NCBI GenBank assembly: GCA_036555105.1
Contig: DATBMA010000065.1
Location: 1-40,233, forward strand
From: DATBMA01 sp036555105
GTDB taxonomy: Bacteria; Actinomycetota; Acidimicrobiia; Spongiisociales; ZC4RG35
DNA length: 40,233 bases
Reading direction: 5' to 3'
How positions within the stretch are numbered: the first letter of the stretch is position 1; every line of letters starts with the position of its first letter. Below are positions 6,437-14,067 of this stretch, one piece after another. The notes beneath the pieces are model-generated. The model ran no database searches. It had not been told where the DNA came from and saw only the letters and a list, made by a program, of their open reading frames with translations. Position numbers and translations under genes: made by a program.

Positions 6437-7839
6437 TGAGGCCACTCGAGCTGGCGCTGGCCGGGGTTTGCGCCCTGGCCGTTCTCTTTCCGGCCGTGAC
6501 CGGCAAGCGCTCGCCGCGGGGGCTCATGGCGCTGGTGCTGGTCGCGGTCCTGGCAGCTCAGCTGATCATCGAGGGTTATCGCTGGCAGCTGCCGTTGCTG
6601 TATGTGGTGGCACTCGGTCTCGCCCTGGGAGACGTCTTCTCCGTCGAGCGCGAGCTGGTTTGGTGGAGACGGCTCTCCCGGCCGATCCTCGGCCTGGTCG
6701 GGGTGGCGGTCATGATCCTGCCCGCCATACTCCTGCCGGTTCCAGAGTTCCCAGCGCCGGATGGACCCTTCGCGGTGGGCACGACCACCATCCAGCTGTC
6801 GTTCCCTGATCGCGAAGAGCCATACGGGCCGAACCCTGGCCAAACCGGACGGCGGGTGATGGTCCAGATCTGGTATCCGGCGGAGGTCGCGGCCGGTAGT
6901 GACCAGGTCACGTGGAATCCCGATCTGGACGTGGTGGGTCCCGCCGCCTCCCACCGTCTGGGGTTGCCCGGCTTCTTCCTCGATCACACGATCTATTCGA
7001 ACGCACACGCCATCCCCTCGGCATCGCCGGTTGAGGGCACCTTCCCGGTGGTGATCAGATCCCATGCGTACGGGGGGTTCCGCCTGGATGACCTGAACCA
7101 GCTGGAGTCGCTGGCATCCGCCGGGCTGGTCGTCCTGTCTGTCGATCACACCTATGCATCAGCCGCGGTCCGTTTCCCTGATGACACCGTGTACGAGCTC
7201 GATCCTGCTGCAATCCCGGACCCCGCGACGCTGGAAGACGAAGACGCCTATCAGGAGGCGATCACAACTCTGAACAAGACCATGGATGACGATCTGGTGG
7301 GGGTGGTCGATGCTTTGGCGGTTGGAGCCGCCGGGCCGTTCGGTGACCTGGCGGAACACGCCGACCTCGGGCTGCTGGGCGTCTTCGGGCTGGAGGCAGG
7401 CGGCGGAGCCGCGATCCGATTCTGCCTCACCGATGTTCGGTGCCGGGCCGTCCTCGGCATGGATGCATGGGTTGAGCCGGTGCCGGACCGGATCATGGCA
7501 ACCGAGGCGCAGGTGCCGATGCTCTTCATGCGCTCAGAGGAGTGGCAGGCGACTGAGAACGACGGAAGGTTGCGAGGCCTCTCCGAACGGAGTGCTTCTG
7601 TCACGTATTGGATCGGGATCGACGGCGCCGAGGAGAACGACTTCACCTTCGTTCCCCTGCTGTCTCCGGTGGCAGGCCGATTCGGGCTGAAAGGCCCTAT
7701 ACCTCCGGAGCGGATCCTGCCAATCATCGACCGCTACCTGACGGGCTTCTTCGAGACCGTGCTGCTGGGGACGGGCTCAGCCGCGGTGGAGTCCAGCCCC
7801 TATCCCGAAGTGACCGTCGAGATCATCGACAACCGGTAG
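6436..7839 (+). CDS. Membrane-anchored PAF-acetylhydrolase-like alpha/beta hydrolase, probable pseudoenzyme
   Basis: The 467-residue protein has about four N-terminal membrane helices (roughly 3-20, 29-48, 51-68 and 84-101), then an alpha/beta-hydrolase domain of the platelet-activating-factor acetylhydrolase II type. RVMVQIWYPAE (140-150), PVVIRSHAYGG (204-214, oxyanion region) and LGMDAW (340-345, acid Asp343) fit the family. The nucleophile elbow, normally GHSFGG, reads GLEAGG, placing Glu320 where Ser should be. The C-terminal region where the histidine should sit reads GAEENDFTF, with Glu in its place. Two of three triad residues are thus missing, so classical esterase activity is unlikely. 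It follows the cbiMQO operon, and its GTG start overlaps the stop of the distal cbiO tail copy. Confidence 0.75.
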   Translation: MRPLELALAGVCALAVLFPAVTGKRSPRGLMALVLVAVLAAQLIIEGYRWQLPLLYVVALGLALGDVFSVERELVWWRRLSRPILGLVGVAVMILPAILLPVPEFPAPDGPFAVGTTTIQLSFPDREEPYGPNPGQTGRRVMVQIWYPAEVAAGSDQVTWNPDLDVVGPAASHRLGLPGFFLDHTIYSNAHAIPSASPVEGTFPVVIRSHAYGGFRLDDLNQLESLASAGLVVLSVDHTYASAAVRFPDDTVYELDPAAIPDPATLEDEDAYQEAITTLNKTMDDDLVGVVDALAVGAAGPFGDLAEHADLGLLGVFGLEAGGGAAIRFCLTDVRCRAVLGMDAWVEPVPDRIMATEAQVPMLFMRSEEWQATENDGRLRGLSERSASVTYWIGIDGAEENDFTFVPLLSPVAGRFGLKGPIPPERILPIIDRYLTGFFETVLLGTGSAAVESSPYPEVTVEIIDNR

Positions 7840-7862
7840 CACGGCCTCACCGTCGCACAGTC

Positions 7863-8444
7863 TCATGGGGCTGTCTCGGTCTCGCCCACGACCTGTTGGC
7901 CGGGCTGCTCTCCCCGCTTGATCGCATCGATCGCATTCCCGAGCACGAGCGCATTCGACTCACCGATGATCTTGCCGACCACGATGCCTTCCTCGTTGAT
8001 GAAGAAGGTCTCCGGGATCCCGAACACGCCGAAGGCGATGGCGGCACGACTGCGCCGATCGGAGGCGTAGATGGTCGACTCGGAGCGCCCGAACTCGTCG
8101 AGGAAGGCAACCGCCTCTGGCACGCTGTCCTGGTAGGTGATCTCGACGAACTGAACGCCCGCATCGGCGAAGGCATTGGCGGTGGACACGAGGTCCTCGT
8201 GCTCGGCTCGGCACTGGAGGCACCAAGAAGCGAAGAAGTTCACCACAACGATCTCACCCTGCAAGTCCGACAGCTTCACGCTGCCTTCGCTCTCCAAAAG
8301 TGACAGCGTCACATTCGGTGCCTCCTCCCCGATCAACGGCGAGTCGGCCATGGTCGGGTCCGCTCCGAACCTGGTGACGAACACAAGGGCGAGCAGGGCG
8401 CTGGCCGCCACGACCCCCCACAGGATCACACGGGTCACCCGCAT
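7863..8444 (-). CDS. ccmG: Cytochrome c maturation thioredoxin CcmG (DsbE/TlpA family)
   Basis: A 193-residue membrane-anchored thiol-disulfide oxidoreductase that keeps apocytochrome CXXCH cysteines reduced outside the cytoplasm. An N-terminal anchor (about 5-24) is followed by a thioredoxin domain with FASWCLQCRAEH (Cys75/Cys78). A cis-proline strand FGVFGIPETFFIN is typical of CcmG. It is the last gene of the ccm operon and convergent with the preceding plus-strand gene. Its ATG region (8444) is overlapped by a second copy of the ccmH tail. Confidence 0.88.
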   Translation of the reverse strand: MRVTRVILWGVVAASALLALVFVTRFGADPTMADSPLIGEEAPNVTLSLLESEGSVKLSDLQGEIVVVNFFASWCLQCRAEHEDLVSTANAFADAGVQFVEITYQDSVPEAVAFLDEFGRSESTIYASDRRSRAAIAFGVFGIPETFFINEEGIVVGKIIGESNALVLGNAIDAIKRGEQPGQQVVGETETAP

Positions 8445-8485
8445 GGCGCCCCTGCCTCAACCGCGGTGAACGTTGGTTCATTCAA
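8435..8485 (-). pseudogene. Remnant CcmH C-terminus overlapping the ccmG start
   Basis: Reading from TTG at 8485 gives 16 residues, MNEPTFTAVEAGAPCG, ending at TGA 8437-8435 inside the ccmG start. Aligned from the stop, it matches the true CcmH tail TAVQSGVTCP at T, A, V, G and C. Ten bases (ACCGCGGTGA on the plus strand, at 8460 and 8522) are identical at a 62-bp offset. AGG and AAGG motifs precede the TTG. The similarity is shorter than in the cbiO and ilvC cases. Confidence 0.5.
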
Positions 8486-8496
8486 TCGCCTTTGCC

Positions 8497-9516
8497 TCAC
8501 GGGCAAGTAACTCCCGACTGGACCGCGGTGAGGTCGTTCGTCACCCGTTGCCGAACCTCGGGGTCGAGCCCGGACTGGCCCAGTACCCGCGAGAAAAGGT
8601 CCGCCGCCTGCGCGGGGTCGTCGGCCCCGCACCAGCTCACCCTCCCCTTCAGATAGAGGGTGAAGGGGTCGTCGGGCACCGCCTCGAGGGCGCGGTCGAA
8701 GAGGCTGTCGGCCAGCTCGACTTCGCCGTTTCCATCGAAAACGATCCAGCCGAGATGACTGAGGGCGCGCACCGCCAATTGCGGTGAGGGCTCGGCGGTG
8801 AGAACGGCCTCGTAGTGGGGGAAGGCCGATTGGTAGTCGCCCTCTTCGAAGTAGCGGTCGGCCAGAGCGAGCCTCATGGAAAGTATCTGGGGATGGTCGA
8901 GGTTGGCGGATATGACCGCCTCCATCGTCTCGTTGGAGATCTCGCTCAGGTCGACGGGGGCATCGGCGATTCCGGACAATCCATTGTCGGGATTCTCTTG
9001 CCGGTTGAAGGCGAGGAAGACCACCACCCCGATGAAGACCAGGCCGAGGACACCGGCGCCTGCGATGACCCGGCGGTTGGAGTTTGGGGGCGCCGGAGAG
9101 TCCTCCGGCGGGGGCGGCGGCTCGTTGACGGCAATGTCGCGACGCATACGCGAGATGGCCCACCCCCCGGCGAGAAGGGCCAGCGCCGGCAGCAGCCACA
9201 GCCACATGGTGGGCCCGGAGAGGGGAGGGTCGAGCCGCTCTGAACCGGGGTAGGCGGCGGTGATCGTGGCCACGATCTCGTCGTCGCTGAGCCCCTGGGC
9301 CATCAGGTCGTCGACCATCGCCATCATGTCCCTGGCCAACTGCGAGGGCGAGGCCGCGATCGACTCTCCCTGGCAGACGGGGCAGCGGATCTTCTCTCCG
9401 ATGTCGGTGGCCCGATCGGCGGGACCCGCCGGGGCCCCCACCATCCCCACCGCCAGCAACACCGCCAGGGTGGCGGTGAGGAGCCAGGAGAGCAGGCGCG
9501 GCCAACGGTCAGACAA
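8497..9516 (-). CDS. ccmH: Cytochrome c maturation CcmH with C-terminal TPR (CcmI-like) domain
   Basis: CcmH/CcmI proteins reduce apocytochrome c and present it to CcmF. A signal/anchor helix is followed by the CcmH motif IRCPVCQG (Cys45/Cys48 from this start). A second membrane helix lies around 100-117 and a third around 145-160. The remaining roughly 180 residues are helical repeats of TPR type (ALADRYFEEGDYQSAFPHYEAVL), corresponding to CcmI. TTG at 9516 is preferred: GGGAG lies 7 nt upstream and it overlaps ccmF by only 8 nt. TTG at 9534 is an alternative. A relic of this tail follows in the gap before ccmG. Confidence 0.88.
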   Translation of the reverse strand: MSDRWPRLLSWLLTATLAVLLAVGMVGAPAGPADRATDIGEKIRCPVCQGESIAASPSQLARDMMAMVDDLMAQGLSDDEIVATITAAYPGSERLDPPLSGPTMWLWLLPALALLAGGWAISRMRRDIAVNEPPPPPEDSPAPPNSNRRVIAGAGVLGLVFIGVVVFLAFNRQENPDNGLSGIADAPVDLSEISNETMEAVISANLDHPQILSMRLALADRYFEEGDYQSAFPHYEAVLTAEPSPQLAVRALSHLGWIVFDGNGEVELADSLFDRALEAVPDDPFTLYLKGRVSWCGADDPAQAADLFSRVLGQSGLDPEVRQRVTNDLTAVQSGVTCP

Positions 9517-11527
9517 GGGCGGTCTCCCGCCCAATCCGAGCTCTTCGCCGGGCGCTGAGCGAGATCACCCCACCGGCGGCAACGGTCAATCCCCCCAGCC
9601 AGATCAGCCAGATCCCGGGCGAGGTCTCGGCCCGGAGGACGATTCCGATCGAGTCGATAGACAACAGTGTCAGATAGAGGTCTCCGGCGAGAGTGGAATG
9701 GACTGCGGGGGTGGTGATGCCGGTGGTGTCCTCGCCGTAAAAGCCGGCCCGGGGCTCGAGCACCGTCACCGTCTGTCCGTCGCGGGTGACCTCGATCGTG
9801 GCTCCCTCGACTCTGCGATTGGGCTCGGACCGAAGAAACGGCGACACGTAATGCAGCTCGTACCCGGCGAAAGAGACCGCGTCGCCGGGCGACATTCGAT
9901 GCTCGGAGTGGAGGGCCAGCGAGGACGAGAGGGCGATACCCACCGCCACCAGCGCCACCCCGGCATGCGACAGCTGGCCGGCCCAGTAACCAGGGCGGGC
10001 GGCGAGGACCCGACCCACTTCGGCGGTCGCCCGCCCGTCCCGGGCCTTGGCTGCCTTCCCGGCCGATGTGAGCAGGTTGTCGAGGGAGGCGGCGATAACG
10101 AATGTGGCGGCGCCGATGGCTCCCACCACCGCCGGCAGCCGGCTGATCGTGAACATCGCCAGGACCGCCGCCGCCAAAGCCGCCTGCAGAGCCCGATGCA
10201 GCTTCCGCCCGACCTGTGAGGGGTCGCCCTTGCCCCATGCCACCAGCGGGCCGATGGCCATCAGCCCCAGCAGCATGAAGGCCAGGGGGATGGCCATTCG
10301 TTGGAAGAAGGGGGGTCCCACACCCACCTGGTCGCCCGAGATGGCCTCTACCACCAGCGGATAGAGCGTCCCCGACAGCACCACGAAGGTGAGGATCGCC
10401 AGCACGAGGTTGTTGGCGAGGAAGGCCCCCTCCCGGCTGAATAGCGACTCGAGCCTCGGTGAAGTCTCCATTTGCGGTGCTCGCAACGCCAGCAACCCGA
10501 ACGAGCCGAGCAACACCACCAGCAGGAAGCCGAGCAGCACCGGTCCGATCGCCGATTGGGTGAATGAGTGAACCGAGGCGATGGTGCCGGACCTGGTCAG
10601 GAACGTGCCGAGGATGGTGAGGGCGAAGGCGGTGAAGACCAGGACGTAGTTCCAGGTCTGGAGCGAGCCCCGACGCATCTGGACCAAGGAGGAGTGGATG
10701 AAGGCGGTGGCGATGAGCCACGGCATCAACGAGGCGTTCTCAACCGGGTCCCAGGCCCAGTAGCCCCCCCATGAGAGGACTTCGTATGCCCACCATCCTC
10801 CGAGGAGGATCCCAAGCGACAGGAAGCTCCAGGCGACGAGGGTCGAGCGGCGGCTCCGCTCCAGCCAGCCGGTTCCCGACTGACTTAGGGCGAGGCCGGA
10901 GATGGCGTATGCGAACGGGACGCTGAGGCCGACGTAGCCGAGATAGAGCATCGGTGGATGGATCGCCATCAGGATGTGGTTCTGCAGCAAGGGGTTGGGG
11001 CCAGGCCCATTGGCCGGGGCCGAGGCTGCTACCCAGGGCCAGGGGCTGGCGTTGAGGCATGACGCGGCTCCCGCCTCGATGCAAACCCGGAAGGGGTCGG
11101 CCACCGTGATCATCAGACCGAAGAAGAACGTCCCGATGATCCCCATCACTGCCAGCGCCCCAGCTCCCAGGCGATCAGGGTTGCGTCGGTAGGCGAGATA
11201 TGTGGCCCCGGCGTAGCCGGCGAGGATCACCCCCCACAAGACGATCGATCCCTCCAATGCAGCCCAGGCGGTGGCGACGTTGAACGGGAAGGGGGTGGAG
11301 CGTGAGTGATGGTTGGCGACGTACTCGAGGGAGAAGTCGTTGGCCAGCAGCGCTCCCACCAGGGCGGCCATGGCCGTGACTGCCCCAACCACCATCAGCT
11401 TCAGGGGGCTTCCCAGTCCTGCACCCTCCTCGAGGGGTCGGGCCGCCGTCCTCCAACCCCGCCAGGTCAGCCAGACCGAGCCGGCCAGGCCGGCGACGAT
11501 GCCGAGGTCGCCAAGCAGCCCGAGCAT
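9509..11527 (-). CDS. ccmF: Cytochrome c heme lyase CcmF
   Basis: A large polytopic membrane protein of 672 residues that attaches heme from CcmE to apocytochrome c. The heme-handling WWD motif is present as WGGYWAWDPVENASLMPW near residues 250-267, together with the conserved membrane histidine regions (NHILMAIHPPMLYLGYVG before it, and FLTRSG after it). Length and helix number match the family. Its ATG overlaps the ccmE stop (TGATG), and its end overlaps ccmH. Confidence 0.95.
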   Translation of the reverse strand: MLGLLGDLGIVAGLAGSVWLTWRGWRTAARPLEEGAGLGSPLKLMVVGAVTAMAALVGALLANDFSLEYVANHHSRSTPFPFNVATAWAALEGSIVLWGVILAGYAGATYLAYRRNPDRLGAGALAVMGIIGTFFFGLMITVADPFRVCIEAGAASCLNASPWPWVAASAPANGPGPNPLLQNHILMAIHPPMLYLGYVGLSVPFAYAISGLALSQSGTGWLERSRRSTLVAWSFLSLGILLGGWWAYEVLSWGGYWAWDPVENASLMPWLIATAFIHSSLVQMRRGSLQTWNYVLVFTAFALTILGTFLTRSGTIASVHSFTQSAIGPVLLGFLLVVLLGSFGLLALRAPQMETSPRLESLFSREGAFLANNLVLAILTFVVLSGTLYPLVVEAISGDQVGVGPPFFQRMAIPLAFMLLGLMAIGPLVAWGKGDPSQVGRKLHRALQAALAAAVLAMFTISRLPAVVGAIGAATFVIAASLDNLLTSAGKAAKARDGRATAEVGRVLAARPGYWAGQLSHAGVALVAVGIALSSSLALHSEHRMSPGDAVSFAGYELHYVSPFLRSEPNRRVEGATIEVTRDGQTVTVLEPRAGFYGEDTTGITTPAVHSTLAGDLYLTLLSIDSIGIVLRAETSPGIWLIWLGGLTVAAGGVISLSARRRARIGRETALV

Positions 11528-11931
11528 CAGGAGGAGGGGGCTTGGTAGCCGGTAGGGGGCTCGTAGGTCTCGTCGTGGCGCACCAGGGCGACGTCCGCGG
11601 CGAACAGGTTGCCTTGCCAGGACCCTTCCACCACCACGCCCACGTTCTCCTGGAAGAGCGGTGGGGGCGGGGAGGTGAGTCGCACGGTGATGGTGGTGGC
11701 CCCGTCGGTCACGTCGAATGTTCTGACGGCGCCGGACTGAGACAGTGTTCCCGGCATCACCAGCCCTCCCAGGCGGAAGCGCTCGCCGTCGGGGAACTCG
11801 GCCCGCCGAGATGCCGCCTCCGATGGGGTCAAGTAGTAGGTGAGGCTGTCACCGAGCCCGCGGACGACAAGGAAGGCCACGATCGCAAGGATGGCCGCCA
11901 GGGCGGGCCAGACGAATCGTCGGTATGGCAT
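11527..11931 (-). CDS. ccmE: Heme chaperone CcmE
   Basis: A 134-residue membrane-anchored heme chaperone. An N-terminal helix (about 7-25) is followed by an OB-fold beta-barrel (FRLGGLVMPGTL, TITVRLTSPPPPLFQENVGVVVEG). The covalent heme site is RHDETYEPP with His119 and Tyr123, the canonical HxxxY arrangement rather than the CxxxY variant of some archaea and Gram-positives. A short proline-containing tail follows. Confidence 0.92.
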   Translation of the reverse strand: MPYRRFVWPALAAILAIVAFLVVRGLGDSLTYYLTPSEAASRRAEFPDGERFRLGGLVMPGTLSQSGAVRTFDVTDGATTITVRLTSPPPPLFQENVGVVVEGSWQGNLFAADVALVRHDETYEPPTGYQAPSS

Positions 11932-11933
11932 GG

Positions 11934-12041
11934 TCAGCCTGAGGGCAGCCGCCGCCAGCGCCGCCGCAGGTACAGGCCGTAGCCCAGAACCATCAGGGCG
12001 GTGACCACGTAGGCCAGCAGCACGACGGTGTCGGGGGACAT
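11934..12041 (-). CDS. ccmD: CcmD-like single-helix protein (35 residues)
   Basis: A small ORF lies between ccmC and ccmE: ATG at 12041, stop 11936-11934. The product has one membrane helix (VVLLAYVVTALMVLGYGLYL, residues 6-25) followed by a basic RRRWRRL stretch, the usual CcmD topology. CcmD helps release holo-CcmE from the CcmABC complex. ccmC ends 2 nt upstream and ccmE begins 2 nt downstream, so it is tightly embedded in the operon. Confidence 0.85.
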   Translation of the reverse strand: MSPDTVVLLAYVVTALMVLGYGLYLRRRWRRLPSG

Positions 12042-12043
12042 CG

Positions 12044-12745
12044 TCACGACTCCAGGCTCGGGCGGGCCACCGAAGTTCCGGCCACCGGCTGCGGCGCCGT
12101 CTCCAAATCGTCCTCCCGCTTGGCCAGCAGCATCCGGGCGGAGAGCAGAGCCAGGTAGAGAAGGGTGAACCCCGCCAGGTTGACCAGCATCGCCGTCAGC
12201 ATTTGGGGGTGCATCTGGGCGCCGTCGGGGCGGATGGTGGGGGTTTGATGGAGGGTCCGCCACATGTAGACCGAGAAATAGACGAGCGGTACCTGCACAA
12301 CGGCGACGATGCCGAGGATCGAAGCTCGGTCGGCGCGGGCGATCGGATCGGGGGTGGCGCGTCGCAAGCCCAGATATCCGAGGTAGACGAAGAACATGAG
12401 GGCGGTGGTCGCCATGCGGGCGTCCTGCCAGTCCCAGAACCTGCCCCAAACCGGGCGTCCCCAGATCATCCCGGTCACTAGGGCCAACGCGATGAACATC
12501 ACCCCGATCTCGGCAGAAGACGCCGCCATGCGGTCCCAGCCGCGCTTGCGAGTGATGCGCCATCCGATCGAGCCTGCGGCGGTGACGCCAAAAGCCAGAA
12601 AGGCGAGCCAGGCGGAAGGGACGTGGATGTTGATGATGCGGTAGTACTCACGCTGAACGGCCTCGGGTGGCGCCGTCCAGGCAAGCCAGGTCCCCGCCGC
12701 CAAAACGATCAGGGCCAGGGCGCCAAGCACTTTGGTTCTGGTCAC
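12044..12745 (-). CDS. ccmC: Heme handling/export protein CcmC
   Basis: CcmC loads heme onto CcmE. GTG at 12745 overlaps the ccmB stop (GTGA) and gives a 233-residue protein of normal size; the open frame continues upstream but runs antisense-like through ccmB. Six hydrophobic segments are visible. The tryptophan-rich heme motif WGRPVWGRFWDWQDAR lies near residue 95-110, flanked by histidines in INIHVPSAW and TLHQTPTI. Confidence 0.92.
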   Translation of the reverse strand: MTRTKVLGALALIVLAAGTWLAWTAPPEAVQREYYRIINIHVPSAWLAFLAFGVTAAGSIGWRITRKRGWDRMAASSAEIGVMFIALALVTGMIWGRPVWGRFWDWQDARMATTALMFFVYLGYLGLRRATPDPIARADRASILGIVAVVQVPLVYFSVYMWRTLHQTPTIRPDGAQMHPQMLTAMLVNLAGFTLLYLALLSARMLLAKREDDLETAPQPVAGTSVARPSLES

Positions 12746-13413
12746 TCGGCTGCCTCCTCGAGGGGACGTGCGCTGAGCACTCCGCTGACGGCCAGTATCA
12801 GATCGGCCGCAACCAGCAGCAGCACCCACGGGAGGATAACCCCGCCACGGGCTAGTTCTTCTTGCGCCTGGGAGGCGCCGAGCAGCAGCGGGATGGCCAG
12901 AGGAGTGGCGAGCAGTGGAGCCAGCAGCGCCCGTCCGCGCAACCCCGCTGTGAGGTCGGAGGCAAGGACTCCAAGTTGCACCAGACCCGTCACGAACAGC
13001 AGGCCCACTCCCACCAGCACGGGCCAACCGTCGATCGGGTCGGGGGAGTAGAGGACGACCATGGCGAGGGCGAGGGCAGCGCCGACGCCGGCCAACAGCA
13101 ACCCGCTGCCGAGGCAGCGCCCGGTGTAGCGGGCGGCAGGGTCGACTCCGAGGAGAGCCATGAGATCGCGCTGGGCCGGCTCGCGATATGAGGAAGGGCG
13201 CAGTGCCACCTGCAGCCCGAACACCAGCGTTATCACCCAGAACACCCCGGGCCCGACCCGCGAGATGAGCGGCAGGTCGGCCCCCAGGGCGAAGGGGAGG
13301 GCCATCAGTGCGACGATCCCGAAGGGAAGGACGATCGTGAAGGCCTCGCCCGCCCGGCTCTCGACCTTCAACTCGTGCCGGGCAATGGTGGCGGCCTGGC
13401 CCCAAAAGCTCAT
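12742..13413 (-). CDS. ccmB: Heme exporter membrane subunit CcmB
   Basis: This 223-residue CcmB has six hydrophobic segments and an N-terminal cytoplasmic helix (ARHELKVESRAGEAF) typical of the family. It forms the ABC-type complex with CcmA and CcmC that uses ATP hydrolysis to release holo-CcmE. Its ATG overlaps the ccmA stop (ATGA), and its stop overlaps the ccmC GTG. Confidence 0.9.
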   Translation of the reverse strand: MSFWGQAATIARHELKVESRAGEAFTIVLPFGIVALMALPFALGADLPLISRVGPGVFWVITLVFGLQVALRPSSYREPAQRDLMALLGVDPAARYTGRCLGSGLLLAGVGAALALAMVVLYSPDPIDGWPVLVGVGLLFVTGLVQLGVLASDLTAGLRGRALLAPLLATPLAIPLLLGASQAQEELARGGVILPWVLLLVAADLILAVSGVLSARPLEEAAE

Positions 13414-14060
13414 GCGGCGTCTGCTTGGAGGACCCCGTCCCTGAGCCGATGCACCCGACCGGCCAGTCCGGCGAGCGTCTGAGCGTCATGCGAGACGAGC
13501 AGCGCGGCCCCGCCGAGCCTGATGGTGCGGCCGACCAACTCCTCCACCAGTGGGTGGGCGTCGGCGTCCAGGCCGGCATGAGGTTCGTCGAGCAACAGCA
13601 GCCGGGGCCGGGTGATGAACAGGCGTGCCAGGTCGAGGCGGCGGAGCATGCCATGCGAGCAGCGGCCGGCCGGACGGGTGGCGGCGCCACTCAATCCGAC
13701 GATGGCGAGCGCCTTCGCTACTTCGGCCTGGCGGGAACCGGAGAGCTGGCACACCAGCCGCAGATGGTCCTCGACGTTCAGCTCGGGCCAGATGGCGGGC
13801 GCATGCCCGGCCATGCCCACTTGCGGTCGAATCGGATAGACCTGGTTGGTCCCGGCCATCGCGCCCAGCACTACGACTCGTCCCGAGGTGGGGCGGCGGA
13901 GGGTTGCCGCGATCCTGAGCAAGGTGGTCTTTCCTGCCCCGTTGGGGCCGATGACGCCCACGCATTGCCCGGGGTCGACTGTCAAGCTCACCGACGTCAG
14001 GATCGGGGTCGCGCCGGCCCTGGCCGCCACCTCATCGAGCTCGAGGAGGCTCTCGCTCAT
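13410..14060 (-). CDS. ccmA: Cytochrome c maturation ABC ATPase CcmA
   Basis: The ATPase subunit of the CcmAB(CD) complex, 216 residues from ATG at 14060 (MSESLLELDEV). Walker A is GPNGAGKTT and Walker B is LLLLDEPHAGLD; the H-loop is VSHD. The ABC signature is unusual: CSHGMLRRLDLAR instead of LSxGQxRR, so only Ser and Gly of LSGGQ remain. This resembles the SKGM form found in some ABC-2 exporters. It starts 7 nt after the AAA+ ATPase gene. Confidence 0.88.
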   Translation of the reverse strand: MSESLLELDEVAARAGATPILTSVSLTVDPGQCVGVIGPNGAGKTTLLRIAATLRRPTSGRVVVLGAMAGTNQVYPIRPQVGMAGHAPAIWPELNVEDHLRLVCQLSGSRQAEVAKALAIVGLSGAATRPAGRCSHGMLRRLDLARLFITRPRLLLLDEPHAGLDADAHPLVEELVGRTIRLGGAALLVSHDAQTLAGLAGRVHRLRDGVLQADAA

Positions 14061-14067
14061 GTTGCGC

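Noticed and set aside
12742..13690. N-terminal extension of the ccmC frame through ccmB
   Set aside because: The extension is out of phase with the real ccmB gene and has low-complexity Arg/Pro/Ser composition; GTG 12745 gives normal CcmC.
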